A DNA stretch of 64,000 bases from an uncultured Ruminococcus sp. (GTDB taxonomy: Bacteria > Bacillota > Clostridia > Oscillospirales > Ruminococcaceae): positions 1-64,000 of the forward strand of contig CANQWA010000009.1 in NCBI GenBank assembly GCA_947627445.1. Reading direction: 5' to 3'. The stretch's first letter is position 1, and the number at the start of each line of letters is the position of its first letter. The position numbers and the translations under genes were made by a program. Positions 1 to 7,569 of this stretch are shown in pieces. The notes beneath the pieces are model-generated. The model made no database searches. It saw only the letters and a program-made list of their open reading frames with translations, and was not told where the DNA came from.

Positions 1-480
1 TACCGGATGGTGTGACAAGTATTGGCTATATGGCATTTTCTGGCTGTACAAGTCTGACAGAGATCACCATACCGGATGGTGTGACAAGTATTGGCTATAT
101 GGCATTTTCTGGCTGTACAAGTCTGACAGAGATCACCATACCGGATAGTGTGACAAGTATTGGCGAGGTTGCATTTGATGGCTGCACAAGTCTGACAGAG
201 ATCACCATTCCGGATGGTGTCACATATATTAACTGGGGTGCATTTGAAGATTGCACAAGTCTGACAGAGATCACCATTCCGGATGGTGTGACAAGTATTG
301 ACGGCTGGGTATTTTCTGGCTGCACAAGTCTGACAGAGATCAACATTCCGGATGGTGTGACAAGTATTGGCGGCTGGGTATTTTCTGGCTGTACAAGTCT
401 GACAAAGGTCACCATACCGGATAGTGTGACAAGTATTGGCGAGGGTGCATTTGAAGGCTGCACAAGTCTGACAAAAATCA
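1..480 (+). repeat. 69-bp tandem repeats encoding LRR units
   Basis: Each LRR is encoded by a 69-bp unit. Bases 1-69 and 70-138 are identical, and later units differ mainly in the codons after ATTGGC. This DNA-level identity implies recent unit duplication or homogenisation, so copy number may vary between strains. Confidence 0.9.
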
Positions 481-869
481 CCATTCTGAATTCGGCATGT
501 GAGATCGGTGATAACGAGACCACCATTCCAGAGACGGCAGTCATTTATGGCTATACCAATTCTACCGCACAGGATTACGCTGCTGCATACGACCGTGAAA
601 TGATTTTTCTTGACAATGCCCCTGTGACAGTTTCTACCGGCGACTACGATAATGACGGCGAAATTACGATGAAAGATGCCTACCATGTCCTGGTGGCATC
701 CAGTCGGGTTTCCATGGGCATGGGACACGGACTGACAGACGAACAGTTTGCGATCTCGGATATTGACGGCGACGGCACCGTCACCATGAGCGATGCGTAC
801 TGGATTTTGCTGTACAGTTCCTATGTTTCTCTGGGACAAGAAATTACCTGGGAAGAACTGCTGAGCTGA
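3..869 (+). CDS. BspA-type leucine-rich-repeat protein with C-terminal type I dockerin (5' truncated)
   Basis: The frame is open to the left edge, so the true start lies outside the window; the GTG used by the ORF track is internal. About seven LRR_5 units of 23 residues (ITIPDGVTSIG...GCTSLTE pattern) fill the first 160 visible residues. They are followed by a short non-repeat stretch and a dockerin with two calcium-loop motifs, DYDNDGEITMKD and DIDGDGTVTMSD, ending in WEELLS. LRR_5 proteins are typically secreted surface proteins. The dockerin predicts docking to a cohesin of a cellulosome-like scaffold, though no cohesin gene is in the window. The ligand of the LRR part is unknown. Confidence 0.88.
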   Translation, partial: PDGVTSIGYMAFSGCTSLTEITIPDGVTSIGYMAFSGCTSLTEITIPDSVTSIGEVAFDGCTSLTEITIPDGVTYINWGAFEDCTSLTEITIPDGVTSIDGWVFSGCTSLTEINIPDGVTSIGGWVFSGCTSLTKVTIPDSVTSIGEGAFEGCTSLTKITILNSACEIGDNETTIPETAVIYGYTNSTAQDYAAAYDREMIFLDNAPVTVSTGDYDNDGEITMKDAYHVLVASSRVSMGMGHGLTDEQFAISDIDGDGTVTMSDAYWILLYSSYVSLGQEITWEELLS

Positions 870-890
870 GTTTTCATCGGATAACATGTA

Positions 891-923
891 CCCCCGGAAC
901 GATCAAAAACCGTTCCGGGGGTA
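891..923. terminator. Shared hairpin between convergent genes
   Basis: ACCCCCGGAACG and CGTTCCGGGGGT form a 12-bp stem with a 9-nt loop between the LRR-dockerin gene and the convergent permease gene. There is no clear U-tract on either side, so termination is likely but not certain. Confidence 0.6.
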
Positions 924-934
924 CTGTCAGTTTC

Positions 935-1897
935 TCATAGATATCCCAGCGTTTTCAGAAGAAACAGCCATATGGTCAATGTAAAAGCACTGAGCAGAGT
1001 GGTCAGCATCACCGCACAAGCGGTAATGGTTCCCTTGTGATTCAGATTTTTCGACATGACAAAGCAGCTTCCTGTTGTCGCACTGCCCAGCATGATGAGA
1101 ATGGCAATCAGCTTTTCGCCCCGGAATCCCATCCAGATGGCAATGGGGAGGAATATGGCACAGAATAAAACCAGCTTGATACCGGCGATCCCGAAGGACA
1201 GGGGCAGCTTTTCCTTGGCATCGTGCAGCTGGAAGGAAGCCCCCAGTGCGATCAAAGACAAGGGCGTGGCAATGCTGCTGAGATAGGATACGGATTTGGC
1301 GAAAATCGCCGGCTGGGGAATTTTCAGCACCGCCCAGAGAATGCCGGCAAGGATGCCCAGGATGATGGGGTTGGTCAGGACATTCTTTGCCGTGGACAGA
1401 AAGAGTTTTCCGGGGGTGGTCTTTCCCTGTTCCCGGTTGGCTGTGACGGAGAGGATAATGACTGCTGCAACATTGTACAGTGGAACGGTACCGATGATCA
1501 TGAGCGCTGCCATGGTTGCCTGACCGTAAATATTATTGACAAAGGCAACCCCCAGAATGGCGGCGCTGCTCCGGTAGGATGCCTGAATGATCTCGCCTCG
1601 CTCCGCCTTGTCCTTGTGGAGCAGGGAAAGCAGAATGGCAATGGCAATACAGCAAGCCGTTGCGCCGAAGCAGAACAAGACAAATCTGGTGTCCCAGACG
1701 CTCTGGAAATCTGCTGTGGACAGATCCATGAAAAGCAATGCTGGCAGGGGCGCTTTAAAAACAAACTGGTTGAGCTTAGAAGTCGTATGTTCATCCAGCA
1801 GGCGACACTTTTGCAGCCACCAGCCAAATACCATGATGAGGAACACGGGGATCGTGCCGTTGAGACTAAAAATCAGATTGGAAATAAAATCCTGCAT
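935..1897 (-). CDS. AEC-family (auxin efflux carrier-like) permease
   Basis: A protein of about 320 residues made of roughly ten hydrophobic segments, with the two-half layout of the AEC/bile-acid-transporter fold. Segments such as GTIPVFLIMVFGWWLQ and AILIMLGSATTGSCFVM are typical. I prefer the internal Met (MQDFISNL) over the upstream GTG of the ORF track because family members begin just before the first membrane helix. AEC proteins export small carboxylates or amino-acid derivatives; the substrate cannot be told from sequence. It is convergent with the LRR gene and downstream of the Nudix gene on the same strand. Confidence 0.82.
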   Translation of the reverse strand: MQDFISNLIFSLNGTIPVFLIMVFGWWLQKCRLLDEHTTSKLNQFVFKAPLPALLFMDLSTADFQSVWDTRFVLFCFGATACCIAIAILLSLLHKDKAERGEIIQASYRSSAAILGVAFVNNIYGQATMAALMIIGTVPLYNVAAVIILSVTANREQGKTTPGKLFLSTAKNVLTNPIILGILAGILWAVLKIPQPAIFAKSVSYLSSIATPLSLIALGASFQLHDAKEKLPLSFGIAGIKLVLFCAIFLPIAIWMGFRGEKLIAILIMLGSATTGSCFVMSKNLNHKGTITACAVMLTTLLSAFTLTIWLFLLKTLGYL

Positions 1898-2013
1898 CGT
1901 GAGGTCACACTCGATTCTTTTGAAGGATATGATTACGCAGCCGTATTTGGACAGAAACACAAACAGCCCCGGCAGTTTCTCAGGGCTGTTTGTGTTTAGA
2001 ATCTGTCTTTCTA

Positions 2014-2424
2014 TCAGAATTCCTTGATTGCTGCCTTTGCTTTTGATACGATGTTTTTATCGTTTTCATAGGTAAGGATGGTAGAGGCGTAGCCGATATC
2101 CACCCAGCGGATCTCAGCGATCTCCTCTTCTTGGGGGGTAAAATCATAATTTTTGGCGCGTGCAATGAAATAGACAACGGTCTTGAGTGTATCCCGTTTG
2201 GGAAAATAAGAAACCGTTTCCCGGAAAGTGGGGTCAACCATGACTTCGATGGAAGTCTCTTCCCGGATTTCACGGACAGCAGTCTCAATTTCGGTTTCGC
2301 CGACTTCCATGTGCCCTTTGGGAAACGACCAGTGTCCGCTGTTAATATGCTTGATCAGCAGAATTTCGATGTTGCCGTGGGATTTGCGGTAGACGATGGC
2401 ACCGCATGATTTTTCGTGCTGCAT
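2014..2424 (-). CDS. Nudix hydrolase
   Basis: 136 residues with a full Nudix box of the form GX5EX7REUXEEXGU (GHMEVGETEIETAVREIREE, residues about 38-57). The box coordinates Mg2+ for cleavage of nucleoside diphosphates linked to another moiety. The opening KSCGAIVYRK and the PKGH before the box resemble the Ap4A hydrolase/NTP pyrophosphohydrolase branch, but the substrate is not resolved. A gap of about 115 bases separates it from the permease gene downstream on the same strand. Confidence 0.88.
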   Translation of the reverse strand: MQHEKSCGAIVYRKSHGNIEILLIKHINSGHWSFPKGHMEVGETEIETAVREIREETSIEVMVDPTFRETVSYFPKRDTLKTVVYFIARAKNYDFTPQEEEIAEIRWVDIGYASTILTYENDKNIVSKAKAAIKEF

Positions 2425-2529
2425 GGGCTTTCTCCTTGTAGTGATGATTGGTTATATATAGTATATCACATTTTTTTGGTTTTGTCCATCCATTTTTTCA
2501 GACGTATATAAATCTCCGAAATTCCGAAA

Positions 2530-2574
2530 GGCAACACCACACAAAGCCGTCAGCATTCTTTGTGCGGTGTTGCC
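2530..2574. repeat. GCACAAAG-type palindromic hairpin, copy 1
   Basis: GGCAACACC(a)CACAAAG pairs with CTTTGTG(c)GGTGTTGCC, a stem of about 17 bp with an 11-nt loop. No U-tract follows. Related hairpins occur near 35188, 52770 and 61084. It lies between the divergent Nudix and pduL-like genes. Confidence 0.75.
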
Positions 2575-2651
2575 TCAATTGCCGAGGATGCTCCACGCAG
2601 CGTGACGGCGTTTTGACAGGGGGCAAAAAATGATTTCTCTCCAAATTTTAC

Positions 2652-2680
2652 TTGACGAAATCGGAAAAAAGTAGTACAAT
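2652..2680 (+). promoter_or_regulatory. Sigma-A-type promoter of the pduL-like gene
   Basis: TTGACG and TACAAT are separated by 17 bp, 35 bases upstream of the ATG at 2715. An AGGAGG ribosome-binding site precedes the start. Confidence 0.75.
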
Positions 2681-2714
2681 AAAAAGAACAAAGAATACTT
2701 AGGAGGGTTATACC

Positions 2715-3296
2715 ATGTCTGAAAAATTTATTGTCGAAACTTCTGCCAGACACGTCCATCTGACCGCTGAGGCATTTGCCGTCCTCTTCGGTGAAGGCAA
2801 AGAACTTACTGTCAAGAAAATGCTCTCGCAACCGGGACAATTCGCCTGTGAAGAACGCATTACCATCGTAGGCCCGAAAAAAGAACTCCCGGGCGTTTCC
2901 ATTCTCGGTCCGTTTCGCAAGGACAATCAGGTGGAATTGTCAGCTACAGACGCACGTTCCATCGGCATCTCTGCTCCGGTTCGTGAATCCGGTGACGTTG
3001 CCGGTTCCGGTGCGTGTAAACTGGTGGGACCCGCAGGTGAACTGGAGATCTCTGAGGGCGTGATCGTAGCAAAGCGTCACATCCACTTTACACCGGAAGA
3101 TGCTGAAAAATTCGGTGTCAAGGATAAGGACATCGTGTGGGTTCGGGTAGATACAGACGGCAGAAAGGCAATTTTAGGCGATGTTGTCTGTCGTGTATCT
3201 CCCAGTTATGCCACAGCCATGCACATCGACACAGATGAATCCAATGCCATTGGCGCACCCCGTGACCTGATGGGTGAGATCGTCACTGTGGACTAA
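2715..3296 (+). CDS. PduL-type phosphate propanoyltransferase / phosphotransacylase
   Basis: 193 residues, the usual length for free-standing PduL. It has the duplicated fold with two His motifs, ARHVHLT near residue 12 and AKRHIHFT near residue 117, which bind the catalytic zinc ions. The family interconverts acyl-CoA and acyl phosphate. No Pdu microcompartment shell genes or acetate kinase are nearby, so I infer a housekeeping acetyl- or propionyl-CoA role rather than a microcompartment one. It is transcribed alone from its own promoter. A dispersed AGAACCTGTC repeat begins at its stop codon. Confidence 0.88.
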   Translation: MSEKFIVETSARHVHLTAEAFAVLFGEGKELTVKKMLSQPGQFACEERITIVGPKKELPGVSILGPFRKDNQVELSATDARSIGISAPVRESGDVAGSGACKLVGPAGELEISEGVIVAKRHIHFTPEDAEKFGVKDKDIVWVRVDTDGRKAILGDVVCRVSPSYATAMHIDTDESNAIGAPRDLMGEIVTVD

Positions 3297-3315
3297 GAAC
3301 CTGTCTTCATCAGAA
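3296..3315 (+). repeat. AGAACCTGTCT-CATCAGAAA short dispersed repeat
   Basis: AGAACCTGTCTTCATCAGAA matches, with one or two changes, the sequence at 15831 just before the giant prepilin gene and a more diverged copy at 54943. Here it directly abuts the pduL-like stop codon. Confidence 0.6.
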
Positions 3316-3346
3316 ATATGTGCGGAGATGCCTTAAGCATTTCTAT

Positions 3347-3428
3347 GAGAACACAAGGGAAGCACGGATGAAATCTGATGTGCATCAAGCCGTCAAGCGG
3401 GATTTCATCCGTGCTTCCCAAGTTCTAA
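3347..3428. repeat. Palindromic element with perfect 19-bp inverted repeat
   Basis: GGGAAGCACGGATGAAATC (3357-3375) is exactly inverted at 3401-3419, leaving a 25-nt loop that contains GATGTGCATC. The outer flanks (GAGAAC... and ...AAGTTCTA) resemble ends of the MITE-like elements elsewhere. It lies in the leader of the GH5 gene. There is no T-tract, so it is more like a mobile palindrome than an intrinsic terminator. Confidence 0.8.
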
Positions 3429-3518
3429 GAGGCAAGATTTCTGGATTCTTGTCTCTTGCTTTTGATGTTTTAGAACTTGTCTTTACCGGAAAATGCACAT
3501 GGAAAGGAATGGAATGGA

Positions 3519-5633
3519 ATGAAACAATGGAAAAAGGCGGCGGCGCTTTTGCTGGCTGGTATGATGACAGCCGGCATCTTCAGCGGCTGCGGCAAGAATA
3601 CCGGAGAAAGCTCAATAGAAGAATCTTCTACCGAAGCGGTCACCGAAGCAGCTGCCACCGAAGCGGCTGCCACCGAAGCAACCACGACAACTACCGTACA
3701 TGTCAGCCCTACTGAAATGGTTTCCTCTACCCTTGGTACGGAGATCACGGATATTGACGCCATTCTCAATCGGGACACCACCAATACTTATAATGCAAAG
3801 CTCAGCGATTTTATTGAAGAGGGCGATGTGGTACAGTCCTTTACCTTTATTGTGTATTCTGAGGACGGTTCTTCCAGCCTGGGGAATTATAAGGGCGGCT
3901 ATGGTGTTTCCGTGACGGAGGACTGTGCCAGCGCCACAGAAGAGGGTTGGTATCAGGCGGCAGATTTTGAGCAGTCTCAGAACAGTGCCTATGCAGAATT
4001 CACCTGGAATGTTCCTGCCGAGATTCAGTCCAGCATTGACGTGAACGGCGAAGTCATGTTCGGACATTGGTGGAGCGGGGTACAGAGTGTACGGCTCAGC
4101 AGCATTGTCTGCACCTATAGCCGTACCAGAGAAGTGCCGGTGGACGGGACAAATGCAGTGACGCCCGGTCTGTCGCTGGATTACAGCAGCGAATCTGGAA
4201 AAACCGCCAATGTTTCCCTCACAGAATTGATGGGCAGCGAAGATGTGCTGCAAACCGTCACCTTTGATATCAGCAGCAGCGGTTCTCTGGGAAAATTCAC
4301 CGGGGCATTCGGCGTATCTGTAGAGGAGGGCGCAGACTGCGAAACCGATAAGGGCTGGTATCAGACCAGCAATGTCTGTGTTTTCACAGATGCATCCAAC
4401 CTGTCCTTGACATGGATATTGCCGGAGGATGTGAAGGCAGCAGTTTCTGCCGGCGGCGATGTGATGCTGGGCTATTGGTGGAGCGATCAGGCAACCATCA
4501 CCTTGGACAAAGTCAGCATCCGCTACAGCAATTGTACCGGAACTATTACGGAACCGGTTCAATCGGAAAATAACAGCGAAAGGGTAGAAAACAATGCCGG
4601 TGCGATTCCCACCAGCGAAGAAGTCGATGCCATGACCTCGGCACAAATCGTGGAACATATCAATGTGGGCTGGAATCTGGGCAATACCCTGGATAGCTAT
4701 AATACCAAATCCAAGGACACCGAGATCGGCTGGGGCAACCCCAAAACCACCAAGCAGATGATAAAAGCCGTACAGGATGCCGGCTTCAATGCCGTGCGCA
4801 TTCCTGTGACCTGGGGAGAGCATATGTCCGATCAGGGAGACATTGACACAGACTGGATGGCACGTGTCAAAGAAGTGGTGGACTATGCCTATGACTGCGG
4901 TCTGTATGTGATCCTGAACGTACACCACGACGATTATCTCTGGCTGACACCCACCAATGCCAAGCTGGAATCCGACCGGACTGTGCTGTGTCATATCTGG
5001 GAGCAGATCTGCGCAGAATTTCAGGACTACGATCACCGTCTGATCTTCGAGGGCATGAATGAACCTCGTGTGGTAGGCTCTGCCACGGAATGGACAGGCG
5101 GCACAGCAGAGGAACACGAAGTGATCAATCAGCTCTATCAGGCATTTGTGGATACGGTACGTGCTTCCGGCGGAGAAAACCAGGAGCGGACACTGATTGT
5201 CAGCTCTCATGCGCAGTCTATCACAGAAACTGCTGTCAGCGCCGTGAAGGTACCAGACGATTCCCATGTGATTGTTTCCATTCACAGCTATGCGCCCTGG
5301 GATTTCTGCGGCGAAGAATCCTCCCGTTCTGACTGGGGCAGTGATGCAGATCAGGCAGAACTGGACAAAAATTTCCAGTATCTGGATGATATGTTTATCC
5401 GCAAGGGCGTTCCGGTGATTATTGACGAGTTCGGCGCAGTGAACAAAAACAACAACACATCGGCACGTGCGGCATGGTATCGCTATTATATCACCAGTGC
5501 CAAAAAACATGGCATCAAGTGTTTTGCCTGGGACAATGGAATTGCATCCGATGGCTTCGGGCTGCTGGACCGGGAGAATTGCACCTGGTACTATCCGGAG
5601 ATTGTGCAGGCAATGATAGACGCTGCCTCATAA
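3519..5633 (+). CDS. GH5-family endoglucanase-like lipoprotein with two tandem accessory beta domains
   Basis: 704 residues from the ATG at 3519, which follows GGAAAGGAATGG; the ORF-track start 14 codons upstream would place charged residues before the signal. A lipobox-type signal (AGIFSGC) predicts membrane anchoring. A Glu/Ala/Thr-rich linker leads to two similar domains of about 110 residues, each ending in a (G)YWWS/HWWS strand. The C-terminal GH5 domain follows (VGWNLGNTLDSY, RIPVTWGEH). It contains the NEP acid/base Glu (about residue 515) and the IIDEFG nucleophile Glu (about residue 637). GH5 enzymes cut beta-1,4-glucans or mannans. The tandem domains are probably carbohydrate-binding modules; this is inference. 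There is no dockerin, so the enzyme acts at the cell surface rather than in a cellulosome. Confidence 0.88.
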   Translation: MKQWKKAAALLLAGMMTAGIFSGCGKNTGESSIEESSTEAVTEAAATEAAATEATTTTTVHVSPTEMVSSTLGTEITDIDAILNRDTTNTYNAKLSDFIEEGDVVQSFTFIVYSEDGSSSLGNYKGGYGVSVTEDCASATEEGWYQAADFEQSQNSAYAEFTWNVPAEIQSSIDVNGEVMFGHWWSGVQSVRLSSIVCTYSRTREVPVDGTNAVTPGLSLDYSSESGKTANVSLTELMGSEDVLQTVTFDISSSGSLGKFTGAFGVSVEEGADCETDKGWYQTSNVCVFTDASNLSLTWILPEDVKAAVSAGGDVMLGYWWSDQATITLDKVSIRYSNCTGTITEPVQSENNSERVENNAGAIPTSEEVDAMTSAQIVEHINVGWNLGNTLDSYNTKSKDTEIGWGNPKTTKQMIKAVQDAGFNAVRIPVTWGEHMSDQGDIDTDWMARVKEVVDYAYDCGLYVILNVHHDDYLWLTPTNAKLESDRTVLCHIWEQICAEFQDYDHRLIFEGMNEPRVVGSATEWTGGTAEEHEVINQLYQAFVDTVRASGGENQERTLIVSSHAQSITETAVSAVKVPDDSHVIVSIHSYAPWDFCGEESSRSDWGSDADQAELDKNFQYLDDMFIRKGVPVIIDEFGAVNKNNNTSARAAWYRYYITSAKKHGIKCFAWDNGIASDGFGLLDRENCTWYYPEIVQAMIDAAS

Positions 5634-5823
5634 TCCGAACTTGCTGCACGATCCGATTCTTGTTGTGCAAATTGTATAATTCAGCAGGATGCAAACTGGC
5701 GAAAACGTAGAAACTCGTGATTTTTGAAAAAAATTTTCACAAAAACGTGCATTTTTTCGTGAAGTGTGCTATAATGATGGTAGTGATTTTGCTATTTACT
5801 GCAATAAGATTGGAGGCATTTCA

Positions 5824-6444
5824 ATGAGTCATCGAGTGATCACAATTGAAAGAGAATATGCCAGCGGCGGCAGAGAGATCGGAGAGATGGTTTCCCAGCG
5901 TCTGGGCATCCCTTGCTACAACCGGGAGATCTTAGAAATGGCGTCAGAGCGCTGTGGTGTTTCGCCGGAATATCTGGAAACGGCGGAAGAAGCTGCACCG
6001 AAAAGCTTTTTGTATACCCTGATGCTGACATCCAGTCCTACACGTTCGATTGAGGAAAATCTGCCCTTGTCTGACAAGGTGTATATCATTGAGACGAATA
6101 TCATACGGGAATTGGCAGAGCAGGGAGACTGTGTCATCGTAGGCCGCTGTGCCAGCTATATTTTGCGGGATAAGGAAAAGCTGTTCAATGCATTTATCTA
6201 TTCGGACATCCAGTCCCGGTGTGAGCGTGCTGTGAAAGAATATGGTGTTGATGCCAAAAAAGTGGAGGCAATGCTGCGCAAGACGGATAAGCGGCGTGAG
6301 ACGTTTTATAGTATCAATACCGGCGGTAACTGGTATGACAAATCCAATTATCATATTTGCCTGAACAGCGGCATGCTGGGTCTGGAATTATGTGCCGATA
6401 TTATTGTCAGCACCGTCAAGAGTACGATTTATCAGATGATATGA
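5824..6444 (+). CDS. Cytidylate kinase-like family protein
   Basis: 206 residues starting at the ATG after GGAGGCATTTCA. The start MSHRVITIEREYASGGREIG is the P-loop-like phosphate-binding motif of the cytidylate kinase-like family (PF13189), which differs from canonical Cmk. CVIVGRCASYIL and a later Arg/Lys-rich lid (RKTDKRRETFY) also fit. The substrate is unknown; family members are often annotated as cytidylate kinases without biochemical proof. It is transcribed with the pilus genes but separated from pilA by two terminators, so it is not part of that transcript. Confidence 0.8.
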   Translation: MSHRVITIEREYASGGREIGEMVSQRLGIPCYNREILEMASERCGVSPEYLETAEEAAPKSFLYTLMLTSSPTRSIEENLPLSDKVYIIETNIIRELAEQGDCVIVGRCASYILRDKEKLFNAFIYSDIQSRCERAVKEYGVDAKKVEAMLRKTDKRRETFYSINTGGNWYDKSNYHICLNSGMLGLELCADIIVSTVKSTIYQMI

Positions 6445-6460
6445 TGGGTATGAGCAGAAG

Positions 6461-6533
6461 CCAGCTTCGGGATGTGCCGGGGCTGGTTTTTTGTGCCGTG
6501 GGCAAAGCGCGCCGCACGGCATTTTTTTCGCCA
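6461..6533 (+). terminator. Two tandem intrinsic terminators
   Basis: CCAGC...GCTGG followed by TTTTTT (to about 6492), then TGCCGTG...CACGGCA followed by a seven-T run. They insulate the kinase-like gene from the pilin gene. The rest of the 400-base gap holds the pilA operator-like palindrome, promoter and leader. Confidence 0.8.
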
Positions 6534-6619
6534 ATCCCTCCAAAAACGATGCCAAATCACCAAGATTCTGGTCAAACCCCGGGTAATCGCCCTTTCCTTT
6601 GTTAAAATAGCACAAAATG

Positions 6620-6636
6620 GACAAACAAAGTTTGTC
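6620..6636. promoter_or_regulatory. Operator-like palindrome upstream of pilA promoter
   Basis: GACAAAC-AAA-GTTTGTC is a perfect 7-bp inverted repeat centred about 38 bp upstream of the pilA -35 box. The position suits an activator or repressor site; no cognate regulator is identified. Confidence 0.4.
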
Positions 6637-6663
6637 AAAAAAGTAAATTATAAACAAAATCCC

Positions 6664-6692
6664 TTGACGAGAGAAAAAAAGTGTGCTATAAT
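6664..6692 (+). promoter_or_regulatory. Strong sigma-A-type promoter of the major pilin gene
   Basis: TTGACG and TATAAT with exactly 17 bp between them. Transcription is predicted to begin near 6699, giving a 5' untranslated leader of about 147 nt. Confidence 0.85.
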
Positions 6693-6698
6693 AAATTT

Positions 6699-6845
6699 GC
6701 AATCGCGGGAGAGAACGTTGATAAGCCTCCTGCCAAAATCGAGTGCCTTTCCCCTGCGGATGCCGGCTTTGAAGCAGATGGACGGCGGACTCCAAAAAAC
6801 AAATTCAACTGATATTTTTTTATTCTTTGAAAGGTGGAATTACTT
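6699..6845 (+). ncRNA. Structured 5' leader of pilA (unassigned class)
   Basis: CGCGGGAGAG can pair with CTTTCCCCTGCG (with bulges), enclosing a UUGAU/AUCGA hairpin; a GCCG...CGGC hairpin follows, then an A/U-rich stretch and the AAAGGTGG ribosome-binding site. I do not see the conserved motifs of c-di-GMP-I or -II riboswitches. It may simply stabilise an abundant mRNA. Confidence 0.35.
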
Positions 6846-7328
6846 ATGAAGACCCCAAGCATGATGATGAATGAAGTTTTAAAGAAGAGAGCCAAGAAGA
6901 ACAAGAAGGGCTTCTCTCTGGTAGAGTTAATTGTTGTATTGGTTATTATGGCAATTCTGATTGCAGCTCTGGTGCCGTCTCTGGTTGGTTACATCCGTCA
7001 GGCAAGACAGTCTACTGCTAAGGATGAGGCTGCTGCTGCAGTATCTGCCGCTCAGACTATCGCTTCTTCTGCTTATGCCGATCCGAGCAGCACATATCAC
7101 AACAACTCTTCTGCCGGTGATGTTACGATCTCTGATTTTGGTGACACTGCTGAATTTGATGCTACAAGTGAAACTAACTACGTAGATGCGATCAAAGAGT
7201 TGGCTGAAGTAGATGGCACTATTAATGCAGTTAAGTTGACTGGTGGTCGCGTGAGCGACCTTGAATATACAACAACAAATGGTCAGCAAGTTAATTATAA
7301 CGGCAGGACATACACTGTTGCCTCCTAA
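6846..7328 (+). CDS. pilA: Major type IV pilin (prepilin)
   Basis: 160 residues. A basic leader of 22 residues (KKRAKKNKKG) ends in the class III prepilin cleavage site G|FSLVELIVVL with Glu at +5, followed by one hydrophobic helix and an Ala-rich alpha-helix. The remaining ~100 residues are Ser/Thr-rich and have no cysteines, so the usual pilin disulphide loop is absent. The start after GAAAGGTGG is preferred to the ORF-track start four codons earlier. It has its own strong promoter, a long leader and a terminator, which suits the most abundant pilus subunit. Processing by the PilD encoded at 22.4 kb is expected. Confidence 0.9.
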   Translation: MKTPSMMMNEVLKKRAKKNKKGFSLVELIVVLVIMAILIAALVPSLVGYIRQARQSTAKDEAAAAVSAAQTIASSAYADPSSTYHNNSSAGDVTISDFGDTAEFDATSETNYVDAIKELAEVDGTINAVKLTGGRVSDLEYTTTNGQQVNYNGRTYTVAS

Positions 7329-7393
7329 TTGGATACTTTTGTTACTGCCTAATTCTAAAACTAAATTCTGAATCCAAATCATACCGAGTAATG

Positions 7394-7436
7394 CAGAGCA
7401 TTCAGCACTTTGGGTGCTGGATGCTCTGATTTTTTC
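7394..7436 (+). terminator. Intrinsic terminator after pilA
   Basis: CAGAGCATtCAGCAC and GTGCTgGATGCTCTG form a 15-bp stem followed by ATTTTTTC. It separates the pilin transcript from the assembly genes. Confidence 0.9.
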
Positions 7437-7459
7437 AGACATTTTTTGCACATTTTCTC

Positions 7460-7488
7460 TTTACAAATGTCATTTTTGGGTGTATAAT
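7460..7488 (+). promoter_or_regulatory. Sigma-A-type promoter of the pilus assembly operon
   Basis: TTTACA and TATAAT with 17-bp spacing. The predicted leader of about 75 nt contains a GGCGGG-CTGT-CCCGCC hairpin before the pilC start. Confidence 0.85.
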
Positions 7489-7569
7489 AGGTTCTGGAGA
7501 AGCGTCTCCGCTGTTATGCCGGAGGGCGGGCTGTCCCGCCGAAAAACCATCACGGGAGAGTGAGAAAGA

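Noticed and set aside
1-480. CRISPR array
   Set aside because: Regular 69-bp spacing comes from in-frame LRR codons with no spacers.
1223-1999. Plus-strand ORF opposite the AEC permease
   Set aside because: No motif or start signal; the permease frame has coherent membrane helices.
3612-5510. 632-codon minus-strand ORF opposite the GH5 gene
   Set aside because: It is antisense to a gene with clear GH5 motifs, has no family resemblance or ribosome-binding site, and is His/Cys/Ile-rich in the way of mirror frames.
6699-6845. c-di-GMP riboswitch in the pilA leader
   Set aside because: Expected from context, but the conserved class I and class II core sequences were not found by eye.
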